In this document: positions 7,980 through 10,688 of the stretch, piece after piece | Numbering within the stretch: the first letter of the stretch is position 1 | Layout: each line of letters opens with the position of its first letter | Source: JACOUT01 sp964580865 | Lineage (GTDB): Bacteria > Myxococcota > UBA727 > VGSZ01 | Assembly: GCA_964580865.1 (NCBI GenBank) | Contig: CAZONM010000198.1 | Span: forward strand, 1-10,688 | Reading direction: 5' to 3' | DNA: 10,688 bases | Translations under genes and position numbers: made by a program | The notes under the pieces: generated by a model | What the model saw: only the letters and a program-made list of their open reading frames with translations | The model's database searches: none | Told to the model about the DNA's origin: nothing

Positions 7980-8093
7980 CTACTCGCCCTCGCCTTCGCC
8001 CTCGGCCGTGGGGCACGCGGGGAGCGCGGTGAGCGCGGCGGTGGCGATGACCAGGGCACCAAGGACGGACGCGATACGGATGAAGCGCTGCAT
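7980..8093 (-). CDS. Very small putative lipoprotein, 37 residues
   Basis: ATG at 8093 is preceded at 5 nt by a perfect AAGGAG Shine-Dalgarno (8099-8104 on the plus strand), the best ribosome binding site of the window besides that at 1407. The product begins with the basic n-region MQRFIR. A hydrophobic core of about 20 residues follows (IASVLGALVIATAALTALPA), then a lipobox-like LPAC with Cys27. After lipidation only about 11 residues would remain: CPTAEGEGEGE, an acidic Glu-Gly tail. The stop is TAG at 7980-7982. Similar Glu-Gly runs occur as linkers after the lipid anchor in longer myxobacterial lipoproteins, so this may be a genuine mini-lipoprotein or the stub of a truncated one. Reading past the stop gives no convincing continuation. 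It lies downstream of the PilZ gene on the same strand with a 125-bp gap. The function is unknown. Confidence 0.62.
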   Translation of the reverse strand: MQRFIRIASVLGALVIATAALTALPACPTAEGEGEGE

Positions 8094-8098
8094 GAGGT

Positions 8099-8112
8099 CT
8101 CCTTCTCAGGAG
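8099..8112 (-). promoter_or_regulatory. Shine-Dalgarno in a perfect 5-bp hairpin with GAGA tetraloop
   Basis: On the minus-strand transcript the sequence CUCCU-GAGA-AGGAG forms a fully paired stem closed by a GNRA-class loop. The AGGAG arm is the ribosome binding site of the small lipoprotein gene, five nucleotides before its AUG. Pairing would hide the site and could make translation conditional, for example on temperature or a binding factor. Such a short stem may also melt easily and have no effect. Confidence 0.45.
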
Positions 8113-8175
8113 GCCCAGGACAGCAGGCGCCGTGCCATCCGGCGCGGCGCGTCAGTACGCGGCGCGTGCGCGCGG

Positions 8176-8212
8176 AATTTGCGCGATCGCGACATGGACG
8201 TCGCAATGCCAA
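8176..8212 (-). promoter_or_regulatory. Candidate promoter/operator for the small lipoprotein gene
   Basis: This is a relatively AT-containing island in otherwise GC-rich DNA, just past the PilZ stop. Read on the minus strand it has TTGGCA (8207-8212) or TTGCGA (8201-8206) as -35-like elements and CAAATT (8176-8181) as a -10-like element, with long spacing. It also holds the palindrome CGCGATCGCG (8182-8191), and TTGCG and CGCAA arms at 8179-8183 and 8202-8206. The match to known promoters is weak. Confidence 0.2.
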
Positions 8213-8218
8213 GCGCTG

Positions 8219-8647
<429 letters not shown>

Positions 8648-8731
8648 GAGCGCCACTATGCCCGGCTTTCCCCGCGCAGCCAACAACCGTCCCGCACACG
8701 GATCCCGTGGTCGCGGCGCCGAGGCGCGGCC

Positions 8732-10688
8732 GTGAGGGCGTCGGTGGTCGCCGCGACGATGGCGGTGCTCGCCGTGGCGGTGACGGCGCTCGCGTGCCTG
8801 CGCTTCCCGCTCACGTCGAGCCCGGGGCCCGAGGCGGCGCTGGTGCTCGGCGTCGTCGGCGGCGTGGCCCTGTGTCTGGCGCAGGCGGTGCGGGCCGCGC
8901 GCCCCTCGCCCGACGGGTACGCCGCCGAGCTCGGCAAGGCGCTCGTGATCGCCGGCGCCATGCTCGCGCTGTTCGCCGTCGTCACCGGCGTGTCGGGGTG
9001 GGTGCGCCCGTCGTGCGCGCCGCAGCGTGGCTTCGCCGCGTTCCTCGTGCTGGCGGCGCCGGTCTTGCTGCTGCACGCGGCCCTCGGCACCCTCGTGGGG
9101 CGCGCGCTCGCGCGTCCGGGGCGCGCGTTCGTGGCCGCGTTCGCGCTCTTGTGCGTCGCCGCGCTGCTCCTGTTCGTCCGGTGGTACCGGGATCCGAGCT
9201 TCATCATCACGAGCCACCTGTTCGTGGTGGTGGCGGGCGACCTGTTGCGAGGCGCGGCGATGCCCGTGGAGGTGATGGCCTATCGCGCCGGCACGTTGTG
9301 CTTCGCGCTGGCCCTCGCCTTTGGCGGCGCCGCCTACTGGCCGCGCATCCGACGGGTGGGCGTGGCGGGCGGTGCCACCAACACGGTGGCGCTCTGGGGG
9401 CTGTGCGCCGCGGCGTTGGTGCTCGGCTTGGTCGCCGACGGCGCCTCGCGCGCCGACATCCGACCGCCGCGCGCGGCCATGGAGGAGCGCTACTCGTACG
9501 TCAAGCGCCGCGGTCCGCTGGTGGTGCATGCCGACCCGCTGGCGCTCAGGCCCAAGGACGTCGACGCGGTCTTGGCCGAGGGCACCCTGTGGCTCGATCG
9601 CCTGGCCACGCGTCTCGGCACGCGCCCCGCCGACGACATCCACCTGTGGGTGCACGCCGACCGCGGCACCGCCGCCTACTTCACGGGCGCGGCCCACGTC
9701 GACTTCGCGCTGCCGTGGCGGCGCGAGATCCACGTCGAGGGCGCCGACGTGCCGCACCGCTCGCTCGGCCACGAGCTGGCACACGTGGTGGCCGGCGAGC
9801 TGTCGACGGCGCCGCTGCGCATCCCCTCGCGCTTCGTGTTCTTCCATCGCGCCGCCATCACCGAGGGGGTCGCGGTCGCGCTCACGCCCGAGCTGGCCAC
9901 GCACGGCGGCCTCACGGTGAAGGAGCAGGCGGCCGCCATGCGTCGCGCCGGCTTCGCGCCCGACACGGCCGCGCTGTTCTCGGGCCTGTCGTTCTTCGCC
10001 GAGGCGCCCGCGCGCGGCTACACGGCGGCGGGCGCGTTCATCGAGTCGCTGGTGGCGCGCACCCTGCCCGACCCCACGCGCGCGCTCGCCACGCTCTACG
10101 CCACCGGCTCCCTCGAGGACGCGGCGGGATCCACCGAGGCGCTGGCGCTGTTGGTGGCCGCGCACGACCAGCACCTCGACGAGCTGCCCCTCCCCGAGGA
10201 CGCCGCGGCGATCGCCGTCATGCGCTTCGAGCGCCCATCCCTGCTCGACGAGGTGTGCGAGGGCGACGGCGCGGCGCGCGCCCGCGCCATCCGTACGCGC
10301 GCCCGCGCCGGCGACGTCGAGGGCGCGCTGCGCGAGGTCGAGGCGCTCGGCCCAGCGTCGCAGCGCACGCTCGAGGACCTGTTGGCCGACGCCATCCGGG
10401 TCGACGACGACGACGCCGCGGTGGCGTTCGCCGAGCGCATCGCCGCGCTGCCCACGCCCACGCGCAAGGACGCAGCGGCGCTCTCGGCCCAGCGCGGCGA
10501 GATCGTGGGCGACGCGCTGTGGCGCGCGGGCGCGCGCGCTCGTGCTCGCGCCGAGTGGGATCGCGTGCGCGTCGAGGCCATGCCGGTCGACGACGGGCGC
10601 GCGCTCTTTGCGCGCCGCGTGCTGGCGGACGTGGTGTTGCGCGGCGGGCCGGCGCCGGCCTCGAGCGCGGCGCTCGAGGTCCTGGTGG
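8732..10688 (+). CDS. Polytopic membrane protein with HExxH gluzincin metallopeptidase domain, C-terminus missing
   Basis: The frame is open from GTG 8732 to the right edge (652 codons). ATG 8759 is an equally possible start; neither has a clear ribosome binding site. Residues 1 to about 240 contain seven or eight hydrophobic helices, for example VVAATMAVLAVAVTALACL, ALVIAGAMLALFAVVTGV, AFALLCVAALLLFV and TVALWGLCAAALVLGLV. A soluble domain follows from about 250 (MEERYSYVKRRGPLVVHAD). It carries HELAH at 347-351, the zinc-binding and catalytic HExxH. A candidate third ligand is Glu378 in TEGVAVAL, a gluzincin pattern (peptidase MA-like). GYTAAGAFIESLV at about 429-441 matches the 'Y..aGaF..yL' helix common in this clan. 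From about 500 the protein is helical and Ala/Arg-rich with GDVEGALREVEAL, which looks TPR-like. It is probably a membrane-anchored zinc protease acting in the periplasm or at the membrane surface. The substrate is unknown. Confidence 0.85.
   Translation, partial: MRASVVAATMAVLAVAVTALACLRFPLTSSPGPEAALVLGVVGGVALCLAQAVRAARPSPDGYAAELGKALVIAGAMLALFAVVTGVSGWVRPSCAPQRGFAAFLVLAAPVLLLHAALGTLVGRALARPGRAFVAAFALLCVAALLLFVRWYRDPSFIITSHLFVVVAGDLLRGAAMPVEVMAYRAGTLCFALALAFGGAAYWPRIRRVGVAGGATNTVALWGLCAAALVLGLVADGASRADIRPPRAAMEERYSYVKRRGPLVVHADPLALRPKDVDAVLAEGTLWLDRLATRLGTRPADDIHLWVHADRGTAAYFTGAAHVDFALPWRREIHVEGADVPHRSLGHELAHVVAGELSTAPLRIPSRFVFFHRAAITEGVAVALTPELATHGGLTVKEQAAAMRRAGFAPDTAALFSGLSFFAEAPARGYTAAGAFIESLVARTLPDPTRALATLYATGSLEDAAGSTEALALLVAAHDQHLDELPLPEDAAAIAVMRFERPSLLDEVCEGDGAARARAIRTRARAGDVEGALREVEALGPASQRTLEDLLADAIRVDDDDAAVAFAERIAALPTPTRKDAAALSAQRGEIVGDALWRAGARARARAEWDRVRVEAMPVDDGRALFARRVLADVVLRGGPAPASSAALEVLV

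Noticed and set aside
7838..8212. A 124-codon minus-strand frame overlapping the small lipoprotein gene
   Set aside because: Arg/Pro-rich shadow in a different frame. The 37-codon frame at 7980-8093 has the ribosome binding site and the signal peptide instead.
8648..10174. Upstream extension of the PilZ frame on the minus strand
   Set aside because: The extension is Arg/Gly/Gln-rich shadow of the metallopeptidase gene. The PilZ family length and domain fit a start at 8647.

Overview
The window is very GC-rich DNA with strong G/C bias at third codon positions. It looks like chromosomal sequence from the Myxococcota (delta-proteobacterial lineage), probably Polyangiales or relatives. This rests on the PilZ protein, which resembles the Myxococcus paralogous PilZ-like family, on the abundance of lipoproteins and Pro/Ala-rich periplasmic linkers, and on the ECF sigma operon architecture. 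The taxonomic call is inference from style, not from a marker comparison.

Layout from left to right: (1) the N-terminal 111 codons of a minus-strand gene that weakly resembles a GT-B glycosyltransferase start; (2) a 476-bp divergent non-coding stretch; (3) a tightly coupled plus-strand operon of an ECF sigma factor, a single-pass membrane protein with a periplasmic TPR-like domain (ATGA overlap), and an exported protein with a barrel-like C-terminus (GTGA overlap), followed by a cysteine-rich secreted protein whose reading frame appears broken; (4) a convergent minus-strand pair, again with an ATGA overlap, encoding a Tat/lipoprotein-type gluconate 2-dehydrogenase subunit 3-like protein and a GMC-type FAD oxidoreductase; (5) divergently, the housekeeping SRP GTPase gene ffh; (6) a hairpin-rich convergent gap; (7) a 37-codon lipoprotein gene and, upstream of it on the same strand, a PilZ-domain gene; (8) divergently, a polytopic membrane protein with an HExxH gluzincin metallopeptidase domain, running off the right edge.

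The sigma factor probably controls its own operon. The membrane TPR protein is the candidate anti-sigma factor or signal transducer and the barrel-like protein a possible envelope sensor or output, but this is inferred from gene order only. The GMC and subunit-3 proteins probably form one exported flavoprotein complex; no cytochrome partner is visible. The GMC protein lacks both residues that normally form the active-site His/Asn(His) pair. No CRISPR array, rRNA, tRNA, IS element or phage gene was seen. The least conventional items are the tiny lipoprotein gene, whose Shine-Dalgarno sequence sits in a perfect GNRA-type hairpin, the active-site-variant GMC enzyme with its EF-hand-like partner, the ECF operon with an atypical putative anti-sigma protein, and the membrane-embedded metallopeptidase.
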